Source of the DNA: Hominifimenecus microfluidus
GTDB lineage: Bacteria > Bacillota > Clostridia > Lachnospirales > Lachnospiraceae
DNA: 64,000 nucleotides
NCBI GenBank assembly: GCA_020687485.1
Contig: JAJEQR010000012.1
Location: 16,456 to 80,455 of the forward strand
Reading direction: 5' to 3'
The notes beneath the pieces are model-generated. The model saw only the letters and a list, made by a program, of their open reading frames with translations, ran no database searches and was not told the origin of the DNA. A program made the translations under genes and the position numbers. Below, one piece after another: positions 9,331 through 17,928 of this stretch. How positions within the stretch are numbered: the first letter of the stretch is position 1; every line of letters starts with the position of its first letter.

Positions 9331-10362
9331 TTATCCCTTTCTCGACGGGCGGGGCGTGCGTCTGCGCTGTTCCAGGTGCTGCTCTCTGCGCTCCTCCCGG
9401 TGCTGTTCCTTCTTCTCATACTTCTCATAAGCCTCGACAATCTTCTGTACCAGCGGATGACGTACCACATCCTTGTTCGAAAGGCGGATGATGCCGATCT
9501 CATCTACATCCTTCAGAACCTTCAATGCAACATCCAGACCGGATACCGTGCCCTCCGGCAGATCCTTCTGGGTGATATCGCCGGTAATGATTACCTTGGA
9601 GCCGAATCCGATACGGGTTAAGAACATCTTCATCTGCGCCGGTGTCGTATTCTGCGCCTCATCCAGGATAATGTAGGCATTATCCAGCGTGCGGCCGCGC
9701 ATATAGGCCAGCGGAGCAACCTCGATCAGTCCCTTCTCATAATTGTGCAGATAGGACTCCGCTCCCATAATCTGATACAGCGCATCGTACAGCGGACGCA
9801 GATATGGGTCAATCTTGCTCTGCAGATCGCCTGGGAGAAATCCGAGCTTCTCACCGGCTTCAATCGCCGGACGCGTCAGGATAATACGACTGACTTCATT
9901 GTTCTTAAAAGCCTGAATCGCCATCGCCATGGCAAGATATGTCTTACCGGTACCTGCCGGACCCAGTCCGAAGCAGATCATCTTCTCGCGGATCGCATCC
10001 ACATAGGTCTTCTGACCCACGGTTTTCGGCTTGATCGGCTTGCCCGCGATCGTGCGGCAAATGATATCCTTATCGATCTCCAGGATCTGCTCATCCTTCT
10101 CCTCAAAGGAAAGGGAGAGCGCATAATCCACATTCTGCTCCGTGATCGTATTGCCGCGGTGGGACAGCTCCAGGAGATTGGAGAATACACTCTTCGCCTT
10201 CTTCACTGCTCCCTCCGGACCAATGATCTTGATCGCATCATCGCGGGGAATCAGGGAAACCCGCAGGCTTCTCTCGATTTTCTTCATATACGAGTCCAGC
10301 TGACCACAGACATTCTGCATGTGATCGGCCGGAACATCGATCATGGTTTCAATAATACTCAT
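9331..10362 (-). CDS. phoH: PhoH-family ATPase
   Basis: A 343-residue cytoplasmic P-loop ATPase (COG1702). An N-terminal KH-like segment contains IPRDDAIKIIGPEGAVKKAK. The PhoH ATPase domain has Walker A GPAGTGKTYLA at about residue 135, the segment LTRPAIEAGEKLGFLPGD and Walker B YIILDEAQN. The C-terminus is unusually basic and Arg/Gln/Glu-rich (KKEQHREERREQHLEQRRR), probably disordered and possibly RNA-binding. It lies between yqfD and ybeY as in many Firmicutes. PhoH proteins are proposed RNA helicase-like partners of YbeY. The 117-base gap upstream may hold its own promoter, but I could not fix one convincingly. Confidence 0.95.
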   Translation of the reverse strand: MSIIETMIDVPADHMQNVCGQLDSYMKKIERSLRVSLIPRDDAIKIIGPEGAVKKAKSVFSNLLELSHRGNTITEQNVDYALSLSFEEKDEQILEIDKDIICRTIAGKPIKPKTVGQKTYVDAIREKMICFGLGPAGTGKTYLAMAMAIQAFKNNEVSRIILTRPAIEAGEKLGFLPGDLQSKIDPYLRPLYDALYQIMGAESYLHNYEKGLIEVAPLAYMRGRTLDNAYIILDEAQNTTPAQMKMFLTRIGFGSKVIITGDITQKDLPEGTVSGLDVALKVLKDVDEIGIIRLSNKDVVRHPLVQKIVEAYEKYEKKEQHREERREQHLEQRRRTPRPSRKG

Positions 10363-10479
10363 GAAACAATTCTTCCTTCCATTATTTCGCGTGTTCTATT
10401 CTATCATTTTTTTCAGTAAATTGCACTACTTTTTCAAACTTTTCTCTTCTGCGATGATTTCTCCTGCCCGTTTCTTCTG

Positions 10480-11730
10480 CTATTCTGCATCGTAGCTGGC
10501 TTCTCCTACGGAAATGCCATTCTCATTCTCTTCTCTCACAATCTCCTGAAGAGGCACTTTCTCTCCAATCTGCTTCTCAATCCAAAAATATCCTTCCGCC
10601 CGGATTTGATTTTCATCCATCGTTGTTTCGGTTTCTTCCCTCAGAATTTTTCCGCCTTCTGCACGAATTTCTCCGCGAAAAAGTGTTAGTTCCTTCTCCG
10701 TCAACGCCTGGCACTCTTCCTCTGTCATCCTTCTCATGCAGGTCTCATAATGAAAAGCACGGAAAATGGTCAGCGACAGCGGAAGCGAAAAGCGATAGAA
10801 CAGCACCGGCGTCTCCGTCTCCGACAGGCAGAACGTGCCGTCCTGTGCCTCGGTTCGGCCCGCGCGCAGCAGATATGAGCCAATCCGCAAAGAAATCCCG
10901 CAGGGATATTTCCCTGTGACGATGCGTTCCTCCCGATACCGGGAATGCTCCCAGACATACGGAATGGAAAGCTCGGCATACACATCCGCATCGGCAGTCG
11001 TTTCTTCCTCCGTAACGACCTCACCGCTATCATCGTGAATCGGAATCCGACCGCTCACCAGAACCTGCCCCGCCTTCACTTCATCTCCCGGCTTCACCAG
11101 CGGCGTCCCCTGCCGAACGATCATTGAGGTGATCACACCGTCTTCTGCAGCAGCCAAGTCACCCGGTACATTCTTTATTTCTGTGGAATCTGTTCCAGAA
11201 AAGTTTTCCTTCATCTGAATAATCATGCGAGTTCCCGATATCTGAGCCGAAACCCACGTAATCTCTGGATAACGAATTCGGATCGCCTGTTCCAGATCAT
11301 TGCAGACAATCTGATTCGTCCACATTCCGTACTGAATTCCTTCCTCCTCCAGAAAATCCCGAATGGTCTCATCCGTATAATAAAGATTCCCGACAAAACG
11401 GATGTCCCACAGAAAATGACTCAGAAAATACAGCAGAAAAATGCCCAGAAGCAGACCGGCAGCGTAAGCTTTTCTTGTGCGGTTCCGATACAGAAGAAAT
11501 GGAAGGCCAGACCGACGGCAGATATGTAGGAACGTGCGGCTCTTCCGCGCCAGAGGAACTGCCCGGCGAAAATCCGGCACGGAAAGAACAAAGCAGACAT
11601 CGTCCTCTTTTCTCTTCATGTTATAAAGGGTAACCCCGGTTCCCGCACACAGATTCAGGAAGCGCTCCGGATCTCTCCCATAGGCACGAATCTGCAGCTG
11701 CCCGTGAAAAAACAGTCTCACTGCTCCCAT
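10480..11730 (-). CDS. yqfD: Sporulation protein YqfD
   Basis: A 416-residue protein of the YqfD family, required for sporulation in B. subtilis and made under sigma E in the mother cell. It starts MGAVRLFFHGQLQIRAYGRD with a GGAGG site upstream. A small N-terminal domain is followed by one strong membrane segment (AAGLLLGIFLLYFLSHFLW, around residue 135). The large C-terminal part should lie outside the membrane and includes the conserved FVGNLYYTDETIRDFL, then VKPGDEVKAGQVLVSG. The yqfC gene lies four bases upstream and phoH follows, the conserved spore-forming arrangement. Confidence 0.92.
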   Translation of the reverse strand: MGAVRLFFHGQLQIRAYGRDPERFLNLCAGTGVTLYNMKRKEDDVCFVLSVPDFRRAVPLARKSRTFLHICRRSGLPFLLYRNRTRKAYAAGLLLGIFLLYFLSHFLWDIRFVGNLYYTDETIRDFLEEEGIQYGMWTNQIVCNDLEQAIRIRYPEITWVSAQISGTRMIIQMKENFSGTDSTEIKNVPGDLAAAEDGVITSMIVRQGTPLVKPGDEVKAGQVLVSGRIPIHDDSGEVVTEEETTADADVYAELSIPYVWEHSRYREERIVTGKYPCGISLRIGSYLLRAGRTEAQDGTFCLSETETPVLFYRFSLPLSLTIFRAFHYETCMRRMTEEECQALTEKELTLFRGEIRAEGGKILREETETTMDENQIRAEGYFWIEKQIGEKVPLQEIVREENENGISVGEASYDAE

Positions 11731-11733
11731 TCT

Positions 11734-11994
11734 TCAGACCTCCTGATAATGCAGAGAACAGATCCGGCCGCTGATCTTCATTGCCTCCCCGGTATAGTAA
11801 TTAACCATCAGACATTCTCCCGCGATCGTGAGGCGGCAGCGCTTCCCCTGCACCTGGATCTCATTCTCCCGCAGAGAACGCAGAAACCGGTAATTCTCAA
11901 TCCGCATCTGATACTGTCCGGTCAGCGTCACAACGGGTGCCTCCATCAGCAGGAGCTCCTCCCGGCATCTCCATTCCTGCATATTTCTTTCCAT
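11734..11994 (-). CDS. yqfC: YqfC/YabP-family sporulation protein
   Basis: An 86-residue member of the YabP/YqfC family, small beta-rich proteins involved in spore envelope development. The core reads VVTLTGQYQMRIENYRFLRS followed by ENEIQVQGKRCRLTI, typical of the family. I start it at 11994 (MERNMQEWRCREEL), where GGGAGG stands five bases upstream, rather than at the longer 12042 reading, which lacks a ribosome site. It is followed after three bases by yqfD, the usual pairing in sporulating Firmicutes. Confidence 0.88.
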   Translation of the reverse strand: MERNMQEWRCREELLLMEAPVVTLTGQYQMRIENYRFLRSLRENEIQVQGKRCRLTIAGECLMVNYYTGEAMKISGRICSLHYQEV

Positions 11995-12056
11995 GGCATC
12001 CTCCCGGAATGCACTTTGTTCCAGTGTATGTCGCGCCGGCAATTAATATGAAGAAA

Positions 12057-12080
12057 GGCGGTATGATTACTCATACCGCC
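12057..12080 (-). terminator. Terminator hairpin after rpsU
   Basis: A perfect 10-base-pair stem, GGCGGTATGA and TCATACCGCC, around a four-base loop. It is followed on the minus strand by TTTCTTC. It lies 24 bases downstream of the rpsU stop codon and just before yqfC, separating the two units. Confidence 0.85.
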
Positions 12081-12104
12081 ATTACTTTTAATGCTGTACA
12101 ATAA

Positions 12105-12281
12105 TTAGTTGTACTTTCTCTTTCTTGCAGCTTCGGACTTCTTCTTGCGTCTTACGCTGGGCTTCTCATAATGCTCTCTCTTACGAATCTCCTGCTGGAT
12201 GCCGTCCTTCGCACAGTTTCTCTTGAATCTGCGGAGAGCGCTATCCAACGTTTCGTTCTCTTTAACGATTACGTTTGCCAT
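12105..12281 (-). CDS. rpsU: 30S ribosomal protein S21
   Basis: A 58-residue ribosomal protein, bS21, beginning [20 protein letters not shown] and then [20 protein letters not shown]. It ends in a very basic tail ([18 protein letters not shown]), exactly as expected for the Firmicute family. The protein sits on the small subunit near the 3' end of 16S rRNA. The ATG is at 12279-12281, with a long purine-rich GGAGGGAGG element about 12 bases upstream. The gene is monocistronic, with its own promoter (12354-12381) and terminator (12057-12080). Confidence 0.97.
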   Translation of the reverse strand: MANVIVKENETLDSALRRFKRNCAKDGIQQEIRKREHYEKPSVRRKKKSEAARKRKYN

Positions 12282-12302
12282 AACTCACACCTAACCTCCC
12301 TC

Positions 12303-12324
12303 CAGTTGTAAAATTGTGCAACTG
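12303..12324 (-). repeat. Inverted repeat in the rpsU leader
   Basis: CAGTTG and CAACTG arms separated by ten bases lie in the 5' untranslated region, just upstream of the GGAGGGAGG ribosome site of rpsU. It may stabilise the leader or modulate translation; no function can be assigned from sequence. Confidence 0.45.
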
Positions 12325-12353
12325 ATTGGGTAATAAAATTTAGCACGTACTCT

Positions 12354-12381
12354 ATTATACCATAGAATCCTTATTCGTCAA
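12354..12381 (-). promoter_or_regulatory. Sigma-A type promoter for rpsU
   Basis: On the minus strand TTGACG (12381-12376) and TATAAT (12359-12354) are separated by 16 bases, with a TGG just before the -10 box resembling an extended -10. It precedes rpsU by about 70 bases. Confidence 0.75.
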
Positions 12382-12436
12382 TAGAAAGCTTTGATTTTTT
12401 TGCATTTTTTCCCAACCGAAAATCGCATCGATCTTC

Positions 12437-15082
12437 TTAGTGAATCTGCTCCTCAATGACCTTTGCTGCCTTCTCCAGCGCATTGTCAATGCCGGCCGGA
12501 TTCTTGCCGCCTGCCTGAGCCATACCAGGACGGCCGCCGCCGCCACCTCCAACCTCGGAGGCAATGGCCTTGATCAGGTTGCCTGCGTGAGCGCCAAGCT
12601 TCTGCACACCGTCAGTTGCCATCGTGATCAGATTTACCTTGCCATTCAGCTCGGAAGCCAGTACGATAACACCTTCGCCCAGCTTCTCCTTCAGCTGATC
12701 GCCCAGGTTGCGGAGCTCGTTCATGTCAACATCCGACAGCTTCACAGCCAGAGTCTTCACACCCTTGATCTCCTTCACCTGATTCATCACATCGCCGAGG
12801 CTTCCCTTGGCCAGCTTATCCTTCAGCTTCTCATTCTCAGACTGCAGCACCTTCATCTCTTCCTGCATCTGATGAATTCTCGCTTCCAGGTTCGCCGGTG
12901 TGGACTTCGCTGCTGCAGCTGCCGCATGGAACTCCTTCTCCATCTCGGCATAGTAAGCCAGCAGTCCGGTGGAAGTCAGTGCCTCAATACGGCGTACGCC
13001 TGCAGCAACGCCGGTCTCGGACAGAATCTTAAAGCAGCCGATATTCTCTGTATTCGCTACATGAGTACCACCGCAAAGCTCCGTGGAGAAATCACCCATG
13101 GATACGACACGTACTGCATCGCCGTACTTCTCGCCGAACAGAGCCATTGCACCGAGTTTCTTCGCCTCATCCAGACTCATAACCTTCGTTACGACCGGAA
13201 GAGCCGCGCGGATCTCTTCATTTACGATATCCTCCACTTTCTTCAGCTCCTCTGCGGAAAGTGCGGAGAAATGCGTGAAGTCAAAGCGCAGACGATCCTT
13301 ATCATTATAGGAACCTGCCTGCTCGACATGGGTACCCAGAACAGTACGCAGAGCCTTCTGCAGCAGGTGGGTTGCGCTGTGGTTTCTTGCGGTAGCCGCT
13401 CTCTGCTCCTCGTTGATCTCCAGAGTCACTGCGTCGCCAACATAGAACATGCCGCTGACAACCTTGCCACGGTGGCCTATTCTTCCGCCCTGCAGCTTGA
13501 GGGTTTCATTTACTACAAAGACACCTCCATCCGCATTGCGGATCACACCGGTATCGGCTACCTGACCGCCGCTGGTCGCATAGAAAGGAGTCTCCTCCGT
13601 GAGGATCGTGCCTCCCTGGCCATCCGTCAGTGCCTCTACAATCTCTGTTTTTGTAGTAAGAACTATAATTTTCGAATCACAGCGGCTCTTCTCGTAGCCG
13701 ACGAACTTCGAGGTAATGGAAGGATCAATCGACTGATATACCGTTACATCCGCACCCATGTAGTTTGAAGGTTTGCGAGCACCGCGGGCCAGATTTCTCT
13801 GATTCTCCATGGCAGTATTAAAGCCGTCCTCATCAATATCGAAGCCCTTCTCCATCATGATCTCCTTCGTGAGATCCAGCGGGAATCCGTAGGTATCGTA
13901 CAGCTTGAAGGCATCCTCACCGGAGAGCGTCTTCTCACCGGCATCCGCCAGCTTCTGCTCCATATCCGCCAGAATACTAAGGCCCTGATCGATGGTCTTG
14001 TTGAAGTTCTCTTCCTCCTGATTGATCACACGGTAGATAAACTCCGCCTTCTCATCCAGCTCCGGATAACCGTCGCGGGATACCTCGATCACCTTCTTAC
14101 TCAGATCCGCCAGGAACTTGTTCTCGATACCGAGCATACGGCCATGGCGGGCTGCCCGGCGCAGCAGACGGCGCAGAACATAGCCGCGGCCTTCATTGCT
14201 GGGCATAATGCCGTCGCTTACCATAAAAGTAACGGAACGGATATGGTCCGTGATCAGACGCAGTGATACATCCTTCTCATGGTCCGCATTGTAGGTCGTG
14301 CCTGCCAGGCGGCATACCTCATCCAGCAGTGCACGGATGGTATCTACATTGAAAATGGAATCCACATCCTGAACAACAACAGCCAGACGTTCCAGACCCA
14401 TACCGGTATCAATATTCTTATGGGACAGTTCAACATAGTTACCCTTGCCATTTCCATCAAACTGCGTAAATACGTTGTTCCAGATCTCCATGTAGCGGTC
14501 GCAGTCGCAGCCTACGGTACATCCGGGCTTGCCGCAGCCATAAGCTTCTCCGCGGTCATAGTAGATCTCCGAGCAGGGACCGCAGGGGCCTGCTCCGTGC
14601 TCCCAGAAGTTGTCTTCCTTGCCGAAGCGGAAGATACGCTCCGCCGGGATGCCCTGCTGCTTGTTCCAGATCTCGAAAGCTTCATCGTCATCCTCGTAGA
14701 TGGAAGGGTACAGACGGTTGGGATCCAGGCCAACCACCTCGGTGAGGAATTCCCAAGACCATGCGATGGCTTCCTTCTTAAAGTAGTCGCCGAAGGAGAA
14801 GTTACCCAGCATCTCGAAGAATGTGCCGTGACGGGCAGTCTTGCCTACGTTCTCGATATCGCCGGTACGGATGCACTTCTGGCAAGTTGCCATGCGTGTG
14901 CGGGGTGGAATCTCCTGACCGGTGAAATACGGCTTCAGGGGAGCCATGCCGGCGGGGATCAGCAGTACACTGTTATCATTGTGAGGAACCAGGGAGTAGC
15001 TGCTCTTGCACAGATGTCCCTTGCTCTCAAAAAAGTCCAAAAACATTTTGCGTAATTCATTTACGCCATATTTCTTCTGCAC
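12437..15082 (-). CDS. alaS: Alanyl-tRNA synthetase
   Basis: An 881-residue class II synthetase that charges tRNA-Ala in the cytoplasm. It starts MQKKYGVNELRKMFLDFFES. Motif 2 includes ARHGTFFEMLGNFSFGDYF and motif 3 GMGLERLAVVVQ. The editing domain has the zinc-binding HSATHLLQKALR and CGGTHVANTENIGCF motifs. The C-terminal C-Ala (DHHA1) region ends in a glycine cluster, VGGGGGGRPGMAQAGG, near residue 850. All expected motifs are intact. A GGAGGACAC site precedes the start. The leader contains an inverted repeat but no T-box signature, so its regulation is unclear. Confidence 0.98.
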   Translation of the reverse strand: MQKKYGVNELRKMFLDFFESKGHLCKSSYSLVPHNDNSVLLIPAGMAPLKPYFTGQEIPPRTRMATCQKCIRTGDIENVGKTARHGTFFEMLGNFSFGDYFKKEAIAWSWEFLTEVVGLDPNRLYPSIYEDDDEAFEIWNKQQGIPAERIFRFGKEDNFWEHGAGPCGPCSEIYYDRGEAYGCGKPGCTVGCDCDRYMEIWNNVFTQFDGNGKGNYVELSHKNIDTGMGLERLAVVVQDVDSIFNVDTIRALLDEVCRLAGTTYNADHEKDVSLRLITDHIRSVTFMVSDGIMPSNEGRGYVLRRLLRRAARHGRMLGIENKFLADLSKKVIEVSRDGYPELDEKAEFIYRVINQEEENFNKTIDQGLSILADMEQKLADAGEKTLSGEDAFKLYDTYGFPLDLTKEIMMEKGFDIDEDGFNTAMENQRNLARGARKPSNYMGADVTVYQSIDPSITSKFVGYEKSRCDSKIIVLTTKTEIVEALTDGQGGTILTEETPFYATSGGQVADTGVIRNADGGVFVVNETLKLQGGRIGHRGKVVSGMFYVGDAVTLEINEEQRAATARNHSATHLLQKALRTVLGTHVEQAGSYNDKDRLRFDFTHFSALSAEELKKVEDIVNEEIRAALPVVTKVMSLDEAKKLGAMALFGEKYGDAVRVVSMGDFSTELCGGTHVANTENIGCFKILSETGVAAGVRRIEALTSTGLLAYYAEMEKEFHAAAAAAKSTPANLEARIHQMQEEMKVLQSENEKLKDKLAKGSLGDVMNQVKEIKGVKTLAVKLSDVDMNELRNLGDQLKEKLGEGVIVLASELNGKVNLITMATDGVQKLGAHAGNLIKAIASEVGGGGGGRPGMAQAGGKNPAGIDNALEKAAKVIEEQIH

Positions 15083-15107
15083 GTTTGTGTCCTCCTGTAT
15101 TTACAAA

Positions 15108-15164
15108 GTAATCGCTCTGAGCCTGCGCCCTGAGTCAATGCTCTGCGCTGCCCGCAACGATTAC
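15108..15164 (-). promoter_or_regulatory. Inverted repeat in the alaS leader
   Basis: The arms GTAATCG (15108-15114) and CGATTAC (15158-15164) enclose about 43 bases rich in short self-complementary GC stretches (CTCTGAG, GCAGGCTC, GCGCAGAGC). The element is just upstream of the alaS ribosome site. A folded leader RNA is plausible. The T-box antiterminator core TGGNACCGCG is absent. Confidence 0.45.
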
Positions 15165-15337
15165 AGCTAACTTTAATATTAACATACCTGTGCTCTGTTC
15201 GCAAGTCCAATTTCTGCGGTTCTGCTTCCATGACTTTTGTATTTCACAAACTTTACCCGGGGCTCTGCATACCGCGCGTATTCCGGGTCAGACCGTCCCT
15301 GATGACGAGATATATAGTTGATAAATTGCTCTACTTG

Positions 15338-15701
15338 ATCTCGGAATAAACATCTTCCATACATTGCCATAAACGCCGAGGAACAAGTATATTTTCAGCT
15401 GCTGACCGAGCACCATGACGACTGCACTTTATTTTTCTGCCGCAGCGATGGCAGCTCCATTGAAACCATACTGCATGAACTAATGGATCGTAAGGCGGAA
15501 CAAACGGTGGAATTCTTTTCACATATTTATGGAAAAGAGCCAAATGCCGATGCGATCCGCCTTTTGATGGGCTCTCAGTTCTGGTACTTTCGCCAGCTGC
15601 TGGATCAGCATATGGCGGAAGGCAGAATGCTTACCTGCTTACAGGAGGTCCTCAATTTCACCAATGCCGGCTGGCGGCAGCTATGTGACAGCCTGAATTA
15701 A
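15338..15701 (+). pseudogene. Remnant of a TetR-type regulator (C-terminal part only)
   Basis: An open frame of about 120 residues lacks a proper start and the DNA-binding helix-turn-helix. In frame, it reads AEEQVYFQLLTEHHDDCTLF, then RSDGSSIETILHEL, then GSQFWYFRQLLDQHMAEG and VLNFTNAGWRQLCDSLN. The pattern fits the ligand-binding C-terminus of TetR-family regulators that sit next to ECF/ABC transporter genes in gut Firmicutes; this is recognition by pattern, not a database hit. A TGA interrupts the frame just upstream of 15338. An internal ATG at 15483 exists, but no intact regulator can be made. It lies with other broken genes and was probably once the regulator of the transporter downstream. 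Confidence 0.55.
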
Positions 15702-15750
15702 ATTAGCACAGGAAATGGGCGGTACGGACGCCTATTTCTTATGAACTACA

Positions 15751-15766
15751 GTTAGAGGTGGCTAAC
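15751..15766 (+). promoter_or_regulatory. GTTAG-N6-CTAAC palindrome (copy in the ABC/ECF island)
   Basis: The 16-base element GTTAGAGGTGGCTAAC lies 15 bases before the EcfT remnant. It has the same arms and spacing as the three copies at 51362, 51432 and 56805 in the flavin locus. It may be the surviving operator of the now broken transporter cluster. No strong promoter is visible next to it. Confidence 0.5.
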
Positions 15767-15780
15767 TGAGAGAAGAGTTT

Positions 15781-16032
15781 ATGATGATAGCGTTTGAATT
15801 TGCGTTCACAGCGCCGTTTCAGAAGCTGCGGGCGCTGCCGTCGTATCTGGAAATTCTGATCGTTCCCATGGCGCTGCGGTTCATCCGCATCGCCGAGACG
15901 CTGTCCGCCGAAACACGGAGCATCGACTTAAAGCGCCGCAAGAGCAACTATCTGTCGCTCCGGTTCGCTGCGTGGGATGTTGTGTTCTGTGTCCTGCTGG
16001 CAGCATCGATCGCCGCCGGCCTTATCCTGTGA
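15781..16032 (+). pseudogene. Truncated EcfT-like transmembrane subunit of an ECF transporter
   Basis: An 83-codon frame resembling only the C-terminal end of an energy-coupling factor T subunit (CbiQ family). It contains FTAPFQKLRALPSYLEILIV, then PMALRFIRIAETLSAETRSI, which looks like the coupling helix that contacts the EcfA ATPases, and a final membrane segment (VVFCVLLAASIAAGLIL). Intact T subunits have about 250 residues, so two thirds are missing and no S or A subunit is nearby. The following ABC gene starts 52 bases later with its own AAGGAG site. I call it a decayed gene; a short expressed product cannot be excluded. Confidence 0.6.
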
Positions 16033-16084
16033 TCGCTGTCTCTGCGACGTTCAACTATATTCCATTCAAAAAGGAGTCTTTACC

Positions 16085-17775
16085 ATGAACAAAATCTTTG
16101 AACCAAAGCGCTCTGCCACCTCGTGGCTGGTAGAGCTGGCAAAGGGGCGGTACGGAGAATACGCCCTGAGTGTCCTTGCGGCGCTGCTGGGCGTCGCCTG
16201 CTCGCTTATTCCATATTTTATTATCATTCGGATCATTACCGCACTGGTAAACAACACGGCGGAGCTTTCCAGCAGCCTGACCCTCTGCGCGTGGATGGCA
16301 GGCTGCTGGGTGCTGCGCTATGTGCTGCACAGCGTGTCCACGTCCCTCTCCCACCACGCCACATTTCATGTGCTGGCGCGTATCCGCACACGGCTGCTGG
16401 ATAAGTTGGCCACGCTGCCCCTGGGTACGGTGCTGGACCATTCCTCCGGTTCGTATAAGAACATTATCGTAGAGCGCGTGGATTCCATCGAAACCACCCT
16501 TGCCCACCTTCTGCCGGAGATGACTGCCAACATCATCGGCGCCCTGGCGGTGCTGGTGCTGCTGTTCCTCGAGGATTGGCGCATGGGGCTTTCCATGCTG
16601 ATCATCGTGCCGCTGGGCGTTCTCTACTTTATGTCGATGTTCAGCGGCTATAACGAGAAATTTCAGCGCACGGTCGCCGCGACAAAGGCGCTGAACGACA
16701 CAGCTGTGGAATACATCAGCGGCATTGAGGTCATCAAGGCCTTCAGCCAGTCCAAAACCAGCTACGCAAAGTTTGTCTCTACCGCAAAGGAAGGGGCAGA
16801 CTGCTTCATCGACTGGATGCGCGGAAGTCTCTTCGGGCAGGTAGCGGGCATGGCGATATTCCCTTCAACGCTTCTCGGCATTTTGCCGGTGGGCTGTCTT
16901 CTCTATATGCACGGCACACTTTCGGCAGAAACTTTTCGTCCCTGTTCCGTTCCATCGACATCGGCGTAGATAAGGCAAACACAATTCTGAATGTAGAGCC
17001 CATGGATATTAACGGAGAAGATCTGTCACCGGAACGGGAGGACATTGAACTTCACCATGTAGATTTCTCCTATGGCAGCAAGTCTATCCTGCATGATGTG
17101 TCGCTGACGATTCCGGAGAAAACCACCGTGGCCATCGTCGGCCCGTCCGGCTCCGGCAAGACCACGCTCTGTAATCTTATGGCACGGTTCTGGGATGTGC
17201 AGTCAGGCAGCGTGAGCCTCGGCGAACGAGATGTGCGGGAATACAGCTACGACAGCCTCATCCGCAATTTCTCCTTCGTGTTCCAGCGGGTCTATCTGTT
17301 CTCGGACACTATCGTCAACAATATCCGCTTCGGAAAGCCGAATGCCACTCTTGAAGAGGTAAAAGCCGCTGCGAAGAAAGCACGCTGCTACGACTTTATT
17401 ATGGCGCTGCCGGAGGGCTTTGACACTGTCATCGGCGAGGGCGGCGCGACCCTCTCCGGCGGCGAACGCCAGCGCATTTCCATCGCACGGGCGATTATGA
17501 AGGACGCTCCTATCATTATTCTTGACGAAGCCACGGCCAACGTAGACCCGGAGAACGAGACGGAGCTGATGGAGGCTATCTCGGAACTGACCCATGACAA
17601 GACGGTCATTATGATCGCCCACAGACTGAAAACTGTGCGCAATGCCGACAGAATATTTGTTGTCGATCACGGGGAAATCGTCCAGCAGGGCACCCACGAG
17701 GAGCTGGTATCCGTGGATGGGCTTTACCGCTGCTTTGTGATGGAGCGCAAGCAAGCTGCCGGGTGGAAAGTCTGA
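16085..17775 (+). pseudogene. ABC transporter ATP-binding/permease half-transporter, frameshifted and internally shortened
   Basis: Two abutting reading frames make up one exporter-fold ABC protein. The first (16085-16969, start MNKIFEPKRSATSWLVELAK after an AAGGAG site) holds the membrane domain, with about five hydrophobic segments ending near GCLLYMHGTLSAETF. The frame then changes near 16938-16945, in a short T run. The second frame resumes as SLFRSIDIGVDKANTILNVE and holds a complete nucleotide-binding domain: Walker A GPSGSGKTT, signature LSGGERQR, Walker B IIILDEATANVD and the H-loop IAHRL. Compared with intact relatives, about 25-30 residues including the last membrane helix also seem to be missing. 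A sequencing error would explain the shift but not the gap. Confidence 0.72.
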
Positions 17776-17928
17776 TTTCACGCCGTCATCCGGAGCAAAT
17801 GCCGTCATAGCGTTAATAAACAGAACGCGGTCTGCTAAAACTTTGTCCATTTCATTGGAATTTCACAAGAATGGAAAAGCAAATAAGGCAAGTATGTGAT
17901 AAAATACAGACCAAGGGTGGTGAAGCGA

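Noticed and set aside
12440..13768. A 442-codon plus-strand frame opposite alaS
   Set aside because: Antisense shadow; alaS is complete and conserved here.
16930..17010. Programmed ribosomal frameshift in the ABC transporter gene
   Set aside because: There is no slippery heptamer with a downstream structure, about 25-30 conserved residues are missing as well, and the neighbouring genes are broken too; decay is simpler.
17776..17850. A minus-strand start MDKVLADRVLFINAMTAF after the ABC gene
   Set aside because: It looks coding-like for some 25 codons, but the frame then runs antisense into the ABC gene. At most it is a scrap of a deleted gene.
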